Positions 11,541-24,443 of a stretch of DNA of 64,000 nt are shown piece after piece. A model generated the notes under the pieces. That model worked only from the letters and a program-made list of their open reading frames with translations. It was not told the origin of the DNA and made no database searches. Location of the stretch: NCBI RefSeq assembly GCF_000002425.4, contig NC_037254.1, positions 12,377,035 to 12,441,034 of the forward strand, read 5' to 3'. The DNA comes from Physcomitrium patens. Taxonomy: Eukaryota > Streptophyta > Bryopsida > Funariales > Funariaceae. The translations under genes and the position numbers were made by a program. Position 1 is the first letter of the stretch; the number at the start of each line of letters is the position of its first letter.

Positions 11541-11554
11541 ATGGTGTTTGGTTC

Positions 11555-11882
11555 TGTTGAGAATGTTTAGAAAGACACAAGAGTAATAGTAAGTCATACA
11601 CACACACAAGAGTAGTAGTAAGTCATACACACACACAAGAATAGTGGTAAGTCATACACACACAAGAGTAGTAGTAAGTCATACACACAAGAGGGTTTCT
11701 AAAGAGAAAGAGCTTCACACTCAAAAATCTATTCATCTAGTTGTGTCTCGTATACAAGAAGAGAAAAGAGGAGAGGATAAATAGTACTTCTCCACTAGAC
11801 TCTAAATGCTGTAGCTATGGTAATTAATGTAGTCTATAGTAAATATTATAGAGAGCGCCAACTACATTTAATGATCTCAACA
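11555..11882 (-). repeat. 3' LTR of the copia element
   Basis: 328 bp, TGTTGAGA...CTCAACA with 6-bp inverted ends. Holds four copies of a ~28-bp CA-rich unit (AGTAAGTCATACACACACAC), against two in the other LTR, which explains the 56-bp length difference. Confidence 0.95.
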
Positions 11883-12092
11883 CTCCTCCTCACTTATCAT
11901 AATATTTACATAATATAAAATTTGTATAGAATTATGATCTATATTTTTCTGTAATCTTCTAAGATCAACAATTGTTGCCTCATTAAAACCCTATCTAGGA
12001 AAACCTTATTTTATTTAAGGACAAAACCATAGATGAAGGAAAAAGAGTACAACATCATTTTCTTTAATTATTTAAAGAGCTCATTAACTTTC

Positions 12093-15000
12093 TTATTTAA
12101 GAAAAGCAAGTTGCCACATACCAATGCAATAAATAAGTTGACGATGGTTGCTTAATGGGAGAGCTTTGGTGAAGAGATCAGCAAGGTTATTTGTAGATTC
12201 AATTTTCTTAAGTATAAGTACTTGATCAGTAATCAAGTCATGAGTATAACTAAAATACTTTGGATCAATATGCTTTGTCCTGTCACCTTTAATGAAACCA
12301 ACTTGCATCTATGCAATACAAGCACTATTATCTTCATGCAAGATAGTTGGAGAATCATCATATGAAAATCCATAGGTTGTTTGAATGAATTTATTAATTG
12401 ATGGGAACCAAATATATTCTCGAGATGCTTCATGTAAGGCAATAATTTCTGCATGGTTGGATGAAGTTACAGTTATTGTTTGTTTCACTGATTTCCATGA
12501 TATTGCACATTCATGTCTTAAAAATACATATCCTGTTTGAGATTTAGCTGTTGCAATATCAGATTTATATCTTGCATCACAATATCCAACCAATTTTGGA
12601 TTTGCGGATTTTGTGTAGTATAATCCCAAGTCTTCAGTACCTTTTAAATAATATAATAAATGTTTGATGCCATTCCAATGTCGTAGTGTTGGACGTGCAC
12701 TATATCTTGCAAGAATACTAACTACAAATACAATAACTGGTCTTGTAGATGTAGCTAAATACAAAAGTGCTCCAACTGCTGCGAGGTATGGATATTGGTC
12801 TCCTAATATTTCCTCCTCCTCCTCGCATGGACAGTATGGATCATGACCATTACAACCACGTCCAACCATTGGTGTGGACAATGGATAAGCATCAATCATA
12901 TTAAATCTTTGCAAGATTCGTCTAATATACGTTAGTTGGTAGAGAAAAATGCTACCATCTGTAAGATGAATAATCTGAAGATCAATGTAGAAAGTTATTT
13001 TTCCTAGCATTTTTATCTCAAATTTACATATAAGTAGGTTTGTAGCTGTAACACATGCAAATGTAGTGCCCACTAGGTTAAGATCATCAACATATACAAG
13101 GATGATCATAAAATCAGTTTTATCTCATTTGATAAATAAACAAGGGATTAGTGGATCACTTATAAAATTATTTGTAATTAAATAATCTCAAAGACATTGA
13201 TACCACATTCGTCTAGATTGTTTTAAATCATACAAGGCCTTATATAATTTAATACCATGATATTTTCCTAGAACGGGTTGATTTGGAATTCCTGTTTCTA
13301 AGCAATGTGGAACTTTCATATAAAAATTTGCATCAAGAGAACCATATAGAAATGCAGTATCTACATCCATCAGATGTATCTCAAAGGTGGCATGAACTAT
13401 CATCCCAATAATATATCGAAATGCAATTGAATCCATGACTGGAGAATATGTGGATTCATAATCAATGCCAAATCGTTGAGTAAATCCTTGAGCAACAAGA
13501 CGAGCTTTATAGCAGGTTATTTGGCCTTGAGCATCTCGCTTGTATATTAATATCATTTTATATCCCACAGGGCGAGATGTAAGAGTGTCTATAATTGGAC
13601 CAAAGACTTTTTTCTTACGCAAAGAGGCATATTCTTCCTCAATAGTAGTTTTTTATTTTCACCAATCTCAGCGACGCATCGCCTCTTTGATGGTTTGAGG
13701 TTCAAGATCGTCTTCCTCGCAAGAAAGGGCTTCTATAATCATATATGCAAATGATTCATCTACTATAATAGATGGTCTGTTCCAAATATCATCTGTAGTA
13801 CAATATAGAATAGATAATTCTTTACTCAACTTGTACTTATTCCTTCCAATTCCAAGATTGTTTTTCATAGGAATTGAAGGTACATTATGCATAGATACAT
13901 CATCATGAATTGGTAGTCTTGCAAGATGAGTGGTAATTTCTTGAGAAATAATACCAGAATTAGTTAATTTTATAGCTTTCTTCTTACGTAGTTGCTTATC
14001 TGGTCTACAAGTTCTTTTAATTGTTGTTGTTATAACTTGAGGTATTGTAGTCAATGGCACTACAATCTGAGCAGGTGCATTCTGACCCTCATTAATAAAA
14101 ACTCTTGTAATTCTATGTGCATCATTGAAGCCATCAGGTGTTTCATCCACGATCCGTTTTAAATACAAAATCTTAGCAACTTTAGTTTCTGCCAAAGATG
14201 TCCTAGGATCGGGATTCATTGTAAACATTTCTAGTACTTCAAATATGAGTACTTTATTTCTTTGTTGATTGGATACTCTTCCTTGAAGAAATGGGAATAC
14301 AGTTTCTTCAAAATGATAATTTTTCAAATATGCACGTAATAATGTGCCAATTGATGGATCAACAATACAAATAATGCTTCGTGAATCAAAACCAACATAT
14401 ATGCCTTCTTGTCGATGAGCTCCAATGGTATGCCGTTGAGGTTTTGGTACTAGAATCCAAGCACGGCAACCAAATATTCGTAAGTGAGATACATTTGGAA
14501 CACGACCCGAAATGAACTCATGTAGTGAAACAATTTCAAGAAAAGAAGGGTGGAGGCGTATTAATGCTGCAGCATGTAAAACTGCATGATCTCGCATAGA
14601 TGCAGGTAGATTTGCGTGAAGGAGGAGTGGCCGGGTAATGAATTGTATATGCTTTATAAATAACTTTGTAAGTCCATTTTGGGCATGTTCATATAAAACA
14701 CAATATGTCAACTCGATTCCTGTTGCAGTACAATAGTCTTCAAAAGACTTTGATGTGAATTCTTTTGCATTATCCATATGCAATGTTTTTATAAGATAAT
14801 CAGGAAAATGTGGTTCAAAGTGAATAAGTATACATGTAAGATTGGCAAATACTATGTTTCGAGTTGATAATAATGAAACATGTGATTGTTTACCCGATGC
14901 ATCAACAAGGACCAAAAAATAATGAAATGGTCCTGATATTGGATTAATAGGACCACAAATATCACCATGCAATCTTTTAAGCATTCGTGGTAATTCTTGT

Positions 15001-16607
15001 GGAAGTTTCCAAATTGAAGGCCAAGTAATCATTTTACCTTGCACACATGAACGACATAATTCCATAGAGTCTACATCTGCAAGCTTTAAATTGTGCCCAG
15101 TTATACATAGAATGATCTTTCTAAATAATGTGGATCCTGGATGTCCCAATCATCCATGCTAGAAAGAAACATGATTCTTTGAGATAAATGATGTAAAATT
15201 AAATATAATTGGAGGCTGAATTACAATTTGGTATAAACCATTTTCTATAGTAAACGATTTTTCAACAACTTTATGATTCTTTGCAAGAATCAAAACCTCT
15301 TTTCTATTTAAAGTGGTGGTCGAGAGGTGATAACCATTAATACGCACATCTTGGTAGCTGATTAGACTCTGAGATGTTGAGGATGCAAACATTGCATGTT
15401 TACATTTTATGATGGAATCCGCAGGTAATTTTACCATCGCTGTGCCCTCTTGGAAACAAAATGCATTTGCTCCAACCATGGTCATCATATTTTTAGTTTG
15501 CCAAGTTGAAGATTTTTCAATAAAAAATGGTTTATCTCGCAAGATAGTATGTGTTGTTGCAAAATCAATGAACGCATCATTTGATTTATCATTAGAGGTT
15601 CTATCATTTATATAAGCCTTTAAGTCATCAACACCAATTGAATCTATGGACGCATCTATGGTATGAACTTCACGAGCCTCAACTCATAATTTCTTATTTT
15701 CTTGGAATATTTTAATAAAATATTCTAAAGTATGGCATGCATGTGTTAAATGTCCAATCATTCCACACTTATGGCAAGAATGCATCTCTGATTTTTGTTT
15801 TCTACTATAATTAATAGTAGAACATTTATTCTTTCTATATGGATAGAAATGGTCTTGACTATGACTACCTTGATACTTATGAGTACGTTTCCCATATTTA
15901 TATAATTTCTTTTTAGACTTTAAAATATTAAGTGTATGAGATTCTAGAATTATAGTTCCAATAGGACGAGCTCCCACATTGTGCAAGAGTAGCTCATTTT
16001 GCTTCTCCGCAAGAAGTAGATAGGACATGAGATCAGAATAACTCTAAAATTTCATGTTCCTGTATTGTTGTGCAAGCACAGCAGATATATGAAGAAATGT
16101 AGAGAGATTTTTCTCAATCATTTCTTCTTCAGAAATGCTTTGTCTACATAATCATAATTGTGAGACAATACTATACATTTCATTATTGAAAGCATTTAAA
16201 TTTGAAAAATACAAGACACGTAAATGTGTCCAATTATGACGTGCACATGGAAGAAAAATGGTCTTTTGATGATCAAACCTAGATTTAAGATTCTTCCAAA
16301 GTTCTACAGGATCTTTCATTTCCAAATATTGATGTTGTAATGTAGGTACAAGATAACAACGAAGGAAAAGAAGTGCTTTCCAACGAATAGCAGGAAATAT
16401 AGAAATACTTATTGTAGGAGATTCTTCAAACATAATCGCATCCGAGAGTTGTTCTGCAAATAAATTTACTTTTGCCATTTTTGTCCATAATAAATAATTA
16501 TTTCCATCCACAGTCAATGGTGGAAATAAAAGAGCTTGAAAATGTTGAGATGCACTGGTAATAGTCGGAACCATAGTAAAAGCAGTTGAAGATGTTGAAG
16601 CACTCAT
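12093..16607 (-). pseudogene. gag-pol: copia gag-pol polyprotein, 11 in-frame stops, no frameshift
   Basis: One frame of 1,505 codons. Domains in order: gag 16607-16152 (LWKNLKSRFD region); CCHC knuckle near 15770 (CHKCGMIGHLTHAC); protease around 15570 with the Asp in the IDFATTHTIL context; pre-integrase zinc site (LGHPG, CRSCVQGK); integrase core (HGDICGPI, HMDNAKEF); reverse transcriptase 13622-12900 (KARLVAQGFTQ, MDVDTAFLYG, YVDD); RNase H (YCDARYKSD, LHEDNSA, then KHIDPKYF and ADLFTKALP). Stops: 16152 TGA, 16044 TAG, 15684 TGA, 15159 TAG, 15150 TGA, 13668 TGA, 13659 TGA, 13653 TAA, 13188 TGA, 13125 TGA, 12309 TAG (lowest base given). Every segment between them is in the same frame, so decay is by substitution only. 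Seven of eleven are TGA, as expected from CGA codons hit by C-to-T change. Confidence 0.93.
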
Positions 16608-16659
16608 TATAAATAAATTTGTAAAGAAAATTTAAGTTCAAGTAGAAAAGTTGAATAAA

Positions 16660-16714
16660 ATGTACTTTAAAATATAAAGTCAAATAAAATGATAAATTTG
16701 AATTTGAAAAAATA

Positions 16715-16757
<43 letters not shown>

Positions 16758-17180
16758 TTTAAGGAGAGAGTGTAGATTAAGGCAGCAAAATAGTAATAAG
16801 ATGGCAGCGGTAGGGCGGCAAGGTGGCAGTAGCGGGCAGCAATGGCGGGCGATAGTGGCGGACAGCGACAGCGACAGCGGCGTAAGGGCAGCGATGGCGG
16901 CAGCATCAGCGGCGGATTTGGCAGCAATTTGGCGGCAGGCACGGGGCGCAACAGGGAGCAAGGAGCAAGCATAGGGTGGAGTTGGGCTGGATCAAGTATT
17001 CAGAGCAAGCAAGGCAGGGAGTGGAACAAGTGCTCTAAGCAAGCAACTAATGTATGAAGGACCAACAAGAAGAACAAGATCATGACGCAGACACTGAGCA
17101 AGGGTAGCAATAGGTTTGAAGAGTCAAAGACTAGAGCAAAAAATTGTGATAGTGTATAGAAGAGAATCATGCTGATAACA
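16660..17180 (-). other. copia leader with primer site, TA tract and GC-rich block
   Basis: Untranslated leader between 5' LTR and gag. It contains the primer site at 17169-17180, a GC-rich run of GGCAGC/GGCGG-type triplets at about 16797-16940 and an alternating TA tract at about 16719-16751. Open frames here reflect simple repeats. Confidence 0.7.
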
Positions 17181-17452
17181 TGTTGAGAATATTTAGAAAG
17201 ACACAAGAGTAATAGTAAGTCATACACACACACAAGAGTAGTAGTAAGTCATACACACAAGAGGGTTTCTAAAGAGAAAGAGCTTCACACTCAAAAATCT
17301 ATTCATCTAGTTGTGTCTCGTATACAAGAAGAGAAAAGAGGAGAGGATAAACAGTACTTCTCCACTAGACTCTAAATACTGTAGCTATGGTAATTAATGT
17401 AGTCTATAGTAAATATTATGGAGAGCTCCGGCTACATTTAATGATCTCAACA
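17181..17452 (-). repeat. 5' LTR of the copia element
   Basis: 272 bp with the same ends as the other LTR; two copies of the CA-rich unit. Right flank GGTTC matches the left flank of the element. Confidence 0.95.
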
Positions 17453-17499
17453 GGTTCGAATCTCTATTACACTAATAGAGGTTTGAACTAACCACCATT

Positions 17500-18715
17500 C
17501 GTTATTTATTTTTATTTTTTTGTATTTTCTATTCTGGATCAAGACCCCACTTTGCACTTGGCTAAAAGCATCTGGTAGGAGAGGGTGAACGACAATCGGA
17601 AATTCTATTTTAAAATGCTCTTTCGAAAGGACATGAATCCCATGGATTAGCAGGATTTTGAGGATCGTGTGGAAGAGCAGGCCCATCGTAGCTGCCACTC
17701 ATGTCAACTGCTAAGCATTTTTCAAAAGCGAATCAGACAGCGTATATCGAATCTGTTTAAGAATTTCTTGCAGTTACGGTATTTCAGGGGAATGTGGACC
17801 TTTGAGGATGCGGTAGAGGATCAGAGATTCCTAATACCTTCTGAAGGAGGGAATAGGGTGTGGGCAAGGGCACTTCTCAATGCAGATGATGTAGACACCC
17901 GCTCGGAACAATCCTCCAGACTTCCCTACTTGCCACGGGATCCGCCAGCGGTGGAGCCCATGGTATCCCCAGTCGGCGTAGAATTTTACAACGTCCCGAT
18001 AGGTGTGTGTGAGATGTTTGAATGCTCTTTCACTGTCAATGATAAGTCATTGGCATCACATTCAAATTCAGCGTCTGATCGATAGGGGCCTGAAGAAGAG
18101 TAATCTTGGGAGAACGATTGCGTTTTTGTCTCAAGAAACTGGGGTGATGATCTGCGACCTTCTTCGCTCACAAAAAAGGCGAATGATCACCTCGGCGCGG
18201 CAAGTACTTTGAGTGCAGTCAGTACATGGTAGAGGATATCTTGAGCAGCGTCTCAAGCTAGTCAATCGATCGCTTCGAGCCTCTTCCGAAACGATCTGTA
18301 CTTGCGATTCAGTGACTAGGTTTGCTTTTCTGTCTGTCATAACAGAATCTGCTACCATAATACTTATTTCCCATCTTATATACGAATCGCCTGAGCAATT
18401 CAGGCGCTTTGAACCACTGCATCGGATACACTTTGTGAACATCCTGTGATTCGCAGTAGAATGCACGTGAATCCACGTAATCTTAACACCTGAAGTCTAC
18501 TCCAATAATGATGTAGGATGATCCAACGGCCTACCGTAAGTGGAATCTCGCTTTAAAATGTCGGTGGGCATCAAAATTTTGACAGGAAAGTGAGTGAGCA
18601 ATGTCGAGGTTTGCAGTATCCGTGTCTGATGCATTTCAGTTTCAGATGAAAATCCCAAATTGGTTTCCAAATTGATTTCCAATCGATTGACAACCCCAGT
18701 TTCTTATGGATTTCT
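17500..18715. other. unassigned pocket of normal composition between two transposon blocks
   Basis: About 1.2 kb of roughly balanced composition with several open frames on both strands, the longest 17669-18085 plus (138 codons, containing FEDAVEDQRFLIPSEGG) and 18466-18131 minus (111 codons). I recognise no domain and no intron pattern. It may be a gene fragment or transferred DNA; the sequence does not decide. Confidence 0.35.
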
Positions 18716-20077
18716 ACTTGTCTAATAGAACCTTGGGCTGAACTATGGAAAAAATCAAGATTGTAAGAAATCTAGTCTATCTAAGGATTATTTCTTTCTT
18801 ATCACAATAATTATTTCTTTCTTATTAGATTAAATATTATTAAATTATTATGACCAGCAATTGCTACTTCTACAAGAATAGTTTCATGTATAACATCTCT
18901 AAAAGACAATAAACAACCATCTATTACTTCTACATGTATAAGTTTGTTTTTTTAACTAAAGATATATCTTGTTTTTTTACAAAGTCTTCGTCTATAAAAT
19001 AGGCTAAGTCTCTTGAATCCAACAAAGTTAAGATTTTATAATTTTTTGGTCGTAATTAAACTTCTATTGTAAAATAAAGTAAAGAATTCAAAGAAAAAAT
19101 GAGACCTTTAATAGGACTTGCATAAGATTTTAGCCGTACAATCTCTATTGTAATTAGAGAGACTCATTTTTTGACACATCATCTTCTTTGACAACCATGC
19201 TTTTCATTTTGTAATTGTATTGCTTTTTAAATAATGTTGAGTAGTATGCTTGGATTTTCCATAATATAGGCACAAACCTTCTTGATGACAATGAATTTTT
19301 TCTTGCTTAGTAAGAAATTTAAAATTTACCATATCAATTTGCATTGTTCCCGACCTTGATGATTAAGTTTTTAAAAAATTAGGAGTTGCCATCATTACTT
19401 GACATGTTTTTTTTTCAGCCAAATTTTTATTCTTGATGTCTTTCAAATGACTAATTGTTGTATGAAATGGTTTGAGCAATAAATTGTTCTAAAGTTTTTA
19501 CTTTTGATATTATCAATAAAAAAAATCTTTGACATTGTCCTTAAACCTATATCGAAATTGATTGATAAGGGCTTTGTCATTTCAATCTGTATTTCAAGTA
19601 AGGATTTGGAATTCAACAATATATATGGAAGTTAAGCGTGATTCTTGTCGTAAAGATAAGAAGTTGGTCTGTGCTACTTTTTTTTATCACTTTTTTCAAA
19701 TTTGGTCGTAAATATTTTGAAAATGAATTGAAATTATAAAAAAATCATGAATCTTTTTCCATCAAAGGTACAAAATAAGAGAAAATACTTCTAGATAAAA
19801 GTGCATATATGAATCCAACTTGAGTAAATCTATCAAAATATTGAAATAGATGCAAGCTTAGATAGAACTTGACTTGTTGTAGAAATCCTCAAAATTTTGA
19901 ACTTAATCCATCAAATTTCTCAAGCATACTAATCCTTATCCTTTAACTCTATAATTTTTTAACTCAGACTTTGAACTTCTTTTATAAGTCTAAAACTAGT
20001 ATTTCCTTGATTGGCATTGGTGATGTGTGAAATTTCCATCTTAAAAGTATTGAGAAGTTTGTGAAGATCTGTAATAG

Positions 20078-20635
20078 TATCAAGGACATGAACTAAAAGA
20101 TGATGTATAAACCAATGAAATCTGTATCAAAGAAAGAATGAAAAAATAAAAATAAAAAAGTATATATATTAAAAGAAATTAGAAAGGCTTATTGCCAAAA
20201 GATAAGAAAACTTGAGACTCTTGAAACTAGACTGGAAGTAAGAAAGGAGTTGACAAGAGTGAAGAAGGCTTCACTCTTATCTCTATATTAACTATTTAAC
20301 TAGGAGCTACATGGCGATGCTCTATAAGACCTTCAATCTGTGTTGACTTTGTAGGACACATGCCTTGACTTACAAGATACGTTTTTCTATGTGTAGGCCA
20401 CATAGTTAGTTTGAAGACCAAGCTAACAACATGTGTGGCACATGGCCAACTTGTTGATGACGTTTCTAATCCAAAAAATCACTTAAAGATACCTATAAAA
20501 TCAAAGCAGTGTCTATAAAGCTTCTAAGAAGCTTCCATAGAAGATATTATAGAATTAACTTACTTTTACCTACTTCTACTTACTTCTACTTATTTATACA
20601 AGTAATTATTAGCTTTCATGCATATGTCCTTGACA
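20078..20635 (-). repeat. 3' LTR of B1
   Basis: 558 bp, TATCAAGG...CTTGACA, alignable along its length with the B3 LTRs. Purine tract (plus-strand TTATCCCCTCTTTTAGGG) follows at 20636. Confidence 0.88.
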
Positions 20636-23600
20636 TTATCCCCTCTTTTAGGGACAAGTTCCACAAGGAGTGGTCATCATATATTAAAAAAATCTATGAT
20701 GCGATGAATTGTATTCCCCACATACTCAAATCTTTGTTTTCTTTGAAGATAGTTGATATTGCCTCTCAACCATTGATAGTGTTCCATATGAGGGCGAGAA
20801 GACCACCATGTTATCTGATCATTGTTGAGGCCTTCATAACTTCCTTCAAATAAAATATTTGAAACTTTGTCAAGAGTTGTTTCTACCTCTAATAAAATTA
20901 TCAAACATCGGGAGTCTCTTCCAAGGTCATGATATCAAACGTATTGTATCTTACCATCTATTCAAAGAAAAACATGTTCTTGAAGATCTTCATCTCGATT
21001 GCATCATCTTGAAGATTGTGACAATCATAATGTCTTGTTCGGTAGATCAGCAAATAAAGGCTCTTCAGTCAAATCCGATGGTTGTTGGTTCTCTATCTCC
21101 TTAGTGTCACAACTACAAAAAAAAAGCTATAAATAAGGATTGAAAGTAAAACTTTATCTTGCTTAGATCTTGTTTCTTTTATAAAGAAGATTTTCATCTT
21201 GATTTTGATGGATGTCGTCGATGAAAAGCCTCCATTGCCTTTGCTGCATTTACAAGATTCTTTACTAGCTCCCATATGCATTCACTAATATTATATCCAC
21301 ATCAATGGATAAGTTATTCTAATTTATTTTGGGGTCGCCTTGAATCTAAGACTTAAGACTTCTTCTACTTCAAACTCTTCATTATTGTCCACTTTTATAG
21401 AAGGAGGTGGAGCATGTCTTCTTCTTGGTATTTCCACTGTCTTGTATGGTTCAAAAAGAGACATGTGGAATACTTGATGGATTTTCATTGAGTCAAGTAG
21501 GTGTAAATGATATGCAACTGGATTGATTTGTACAAAAATATGAAATGGTTTAAGTCTACAATAGTCCAACTCATCACAAAGATGAGTGGTCTTGATATTG
21601 CAACAAAATAACCATACCTTGTCATCCGTGTGGAATAGTAGTTGTTCCTTTTGATAGACATCTACATTGATCTTTTGTTATTCTTGAGCTTTTTTTAACT
21701 ACGCCTTCATTATTACATGTAGCTCTGATAAATGATTTACCAAATCTTTTGCCTCAGGATTATCAACTTTTGAAAAGTCAAAAGTATCAAGTCATGGATG
21801 ATAACCATAATTGGCAAAGAAAGGTGTTTAATTTATAGAAGAATGTACTATGTTATTATAAGCAAACTCTGCCAATGATAAAAGAGTTGTTGGTAGCTGA
21901 TGGTACATCTTAAATACTACTCTAAAACTTGATAAACACGCTCTATTTATCCATCAGTTTAAAGATAGAATATCAAAGATAGTTTTATATCTATTTTTAG
22001 AATCTTAAAAAGAATGTGCCAAAATCTTGATACAAACTGAGTTCCTCTATCTGATATAATATCTTTGGTTAATCCATGATAATGGTAGTTGTTGTTAAGA
22101 AAGAGCTTAACTGTTTCTTCACCTGTGATAGATTTTGTACATGGCACAAAATGTGCCATCTTGGTAAAATGATCTACTATCACGAATATAGAGTCATAAG
22201 CACTTGAGATTAAAAGATCCATGATGAAATCCATAGAAATAAAAGACCATGGTTGTTTTAGACTAGGTAATAGTTGAAGAAGTCCGTAAGATCGATGACG
22301 AGGATTTTTTGATCTTGAACAAATGCCGCATGACTAAACAAAGTCTTTCACATCCTTTCACATTTATGGCCACCAAAAATCTCTAGATGTAAGCTCCAAA
22401 GTCTTGTTGTATCCAAAATGTCCTTTTGCTCGAAAGTTGTAACATGCTTGAAGAACACGTAATTGTGCTTCTCCTTTTGGAACATATAATTGACTTTTGA
22501 AATAGAATAGGTTGTTTTTAAAGTCAAACTTAGAAGTATCTTGGAACTTAGAAGAAGAATTCTTGATATTGTGAACAAGAGAATCAGAAGACATACTTGA
22601 TTGGATTTGTTTCATAAGGGTCGAATCAACAATCAACATTGATTTTATTACTCAAAGATGAAAATGCTTTAGCTTCAAGAGAATTATTTTTTGTTAATTA
22701 AAAGATACATCTTCTTCTTTTGATACAATTTAAGAATGTCTAGAAAGGACATCTGAAAAACTTTGTTGTTTTTTGGATCAATATGTGATCTTGAAATCAA
22801 ATCTTGATAAAGACATGCTCCAACAGGCTTGGCGATGATTTAAAACACATGCTAACATGAAATACTCAAGATTCTTGTGATCCGTATATATGGTGATTGA
22901 TTTAGAAGCACCTTCTAGATGATGACGCCATTCTTGAAATGAATCCATGATTACAAGAAGCTGTTTGTCGTGGATTTTATAGTTAATCTCAACTGCTGAA
23001 AATTTTCAGGAATGAAAAGCTATTGGGTAAAGTTTATTATCTGCTCCCATTTGTGATAATACAGCACCCAAAGCAAAGTCTGATGCATTTTTTTCCATAA
23101 AAAATGCCTTAAAAAAGTTGATGCTATACAAGATTGATGCAAAAATAATGACTAACTTCAAAGCTTTAAAAGATACTTTAGCTTCTTTGCTCTATTCAAG
23201 TTTGTCTTTGAAAGTCAAACGTGTAAGTGGAGTTACAACTTGAGAGAAGTCTTTCATGAAGATTTGATAATAGTTGGCAAAGCCCAAAAAGCATTGGACA
23301 TCTCTTATCATTTTTGGAATCTTTCAATCCATAATTTTTTGAACTTTCTTGGCATCCATCATAAGTCCATCATTTGAAATGATGTATCCTAAGAAGTCAA
23401 GTTGAGTAGTGTGGAATATATACTTTTCTATCGTGGCGTAGAGTCCCGCATCTCTTAATTTTTGTAACACATGATGAACATAAAATTCATATTCATTTGT
23501 ATTCTTAGAATAGATCAAGATGTTGTCTACATAACAGATAACAAAATCATCTAAAAATTCTCAAAAAATATCATTCATTAGCTATTGAAAAGCTGTCGAT

Positions 23601-24443
23601 ACATTTCTAAGTCCAAAAGACATGATGTTGTATTCAAAATGTTCATATCTAATTTGAAATGTAGTCTTCTATTCATCTTTTTTTTTAATACATACTAGAT
23701 TATATATTCTTCATAGATCTATTTTTGTGTAGATCTTAGCTTGATTCAATTGATTGAGAAGTCTGGATATCAAAGGTAGAGGGAACCTATTCTTGATGGT
23801 GATCTTGTTGAGTCCTCAATAATCAACACACATCTACAATGATCCATCTTTCTTCTTTACAAATAAGATTGGAACTCCTACTAGTAATTTGAAATGGCAT
23901 ATGAAATTCTTGGCTAGATTTTCTTTAATATATTCCTTGAGTTCAGCCAATTCATTTTGTGATAAACTATAGATTGGTCTAAATGGCAATTGTGCTCCTT
24001 TTTGAAGGTCAATTGAGCAATCATAGTGGCAATATTCTGGAAGAGTATCTGCATTCTTCTTTTCAAATACAGATGTACAGATGTTGAAGTAGCTCTAATC
24101 ATCTCTATATCCTCAGTTCTTACCATTCTTGTTGATCCTTGTAGTGGTAAGCTAAGTTGATGCATCGAAAGCATCAATTTCCTCAAATGATCTTGTATTT
24201 GTAGAATTGCATTCTTCATTTCAACAAGCTCTCTCATAATAATACTCAGAAAAATATCTAATACTACTCAAGAAAAATAGAAGAAAGAACTTGAGGACAA
24301 AGAAAATATTAAGAACAATATCAATTTAGAAGAGGGTAATGCACAACTTCTAATATGCTTATGTCTTCTCATGAGAATGGGGTAATTCATTTTTAATCAA
24401 GATAAGACAAAGCTCTGATATTGTAAGTATACTCTTGTCAATC

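Larger units (their letters stand above)
11555..17452 (-). mobile_element. full-length Ty1/copia LTR retrotransposon
   Basis: Complete structure on the minus strand: 5' LTR 17181-17452, primer site TGTTATCAGC directly adjoining it, gag-protease-integrase-RT-RNase H frame 16607 to 12093, purine tract (GTGAGGAGGAG at 11893-11883), and 3' LTR 11555-11882. Integrase before reverse transcriptase defines Ty1/copia. Both flanks carry GGTTC (11550-11554 and 17453-17457), an exact 5-bp target duplication. Outside a CA-rich tandem segment the LTRs differ by about seven substitutions, six of them transitions, so the insertion is fairly recent relative to the gypsy island. Confidence 0.96.
11540..17499. 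repeat. 57-bp palindrome split by the copia insertion
   Basis: If the copia element and one copy of its GGTTC duplication are removed, 11540-11554 joins 17458-17499 to give a hairpin with two 27-nt arms and a 3-nt loop. Left arm begins AATGGTGTTTGGTTCGAATC, right arm reversed begins AATGGTGGTTAGTTCAAACC; four mismatches by eye. It could be the core of a small fold-back element or a structured RNA. Confidence 0.8.

Noticed and set aside
11550-11554. Left GGTTC as part of the 26-bp tandem repeat instead of a target duplication
   Set aside because: The array ends at 11540, and GGTTC recurs exactly at the other LTR border, which only a target duplication explains.
16667-17057. Several frames rich in Tyr-Ile or Gly-Gly-Ser
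   Set aside because: They translate the TA tract and GGC/CAG triplets of the copia leader.
17453-17462. GGTTCGAATC, looks like a tRNA B box
   Set aside because: No A box, anticodon stem or acceptor pairing around it; the stretch is explained by the palindrome.
24412-24443. Second LTR boundary at TGTAGGAG/TGTAAG next to the primer site of family B
   Set aside because: The 3' LTRs of B1, D and B3 all end at TGTCAAGG-like sequence with target duplications, so the extra 22 nt are internal.
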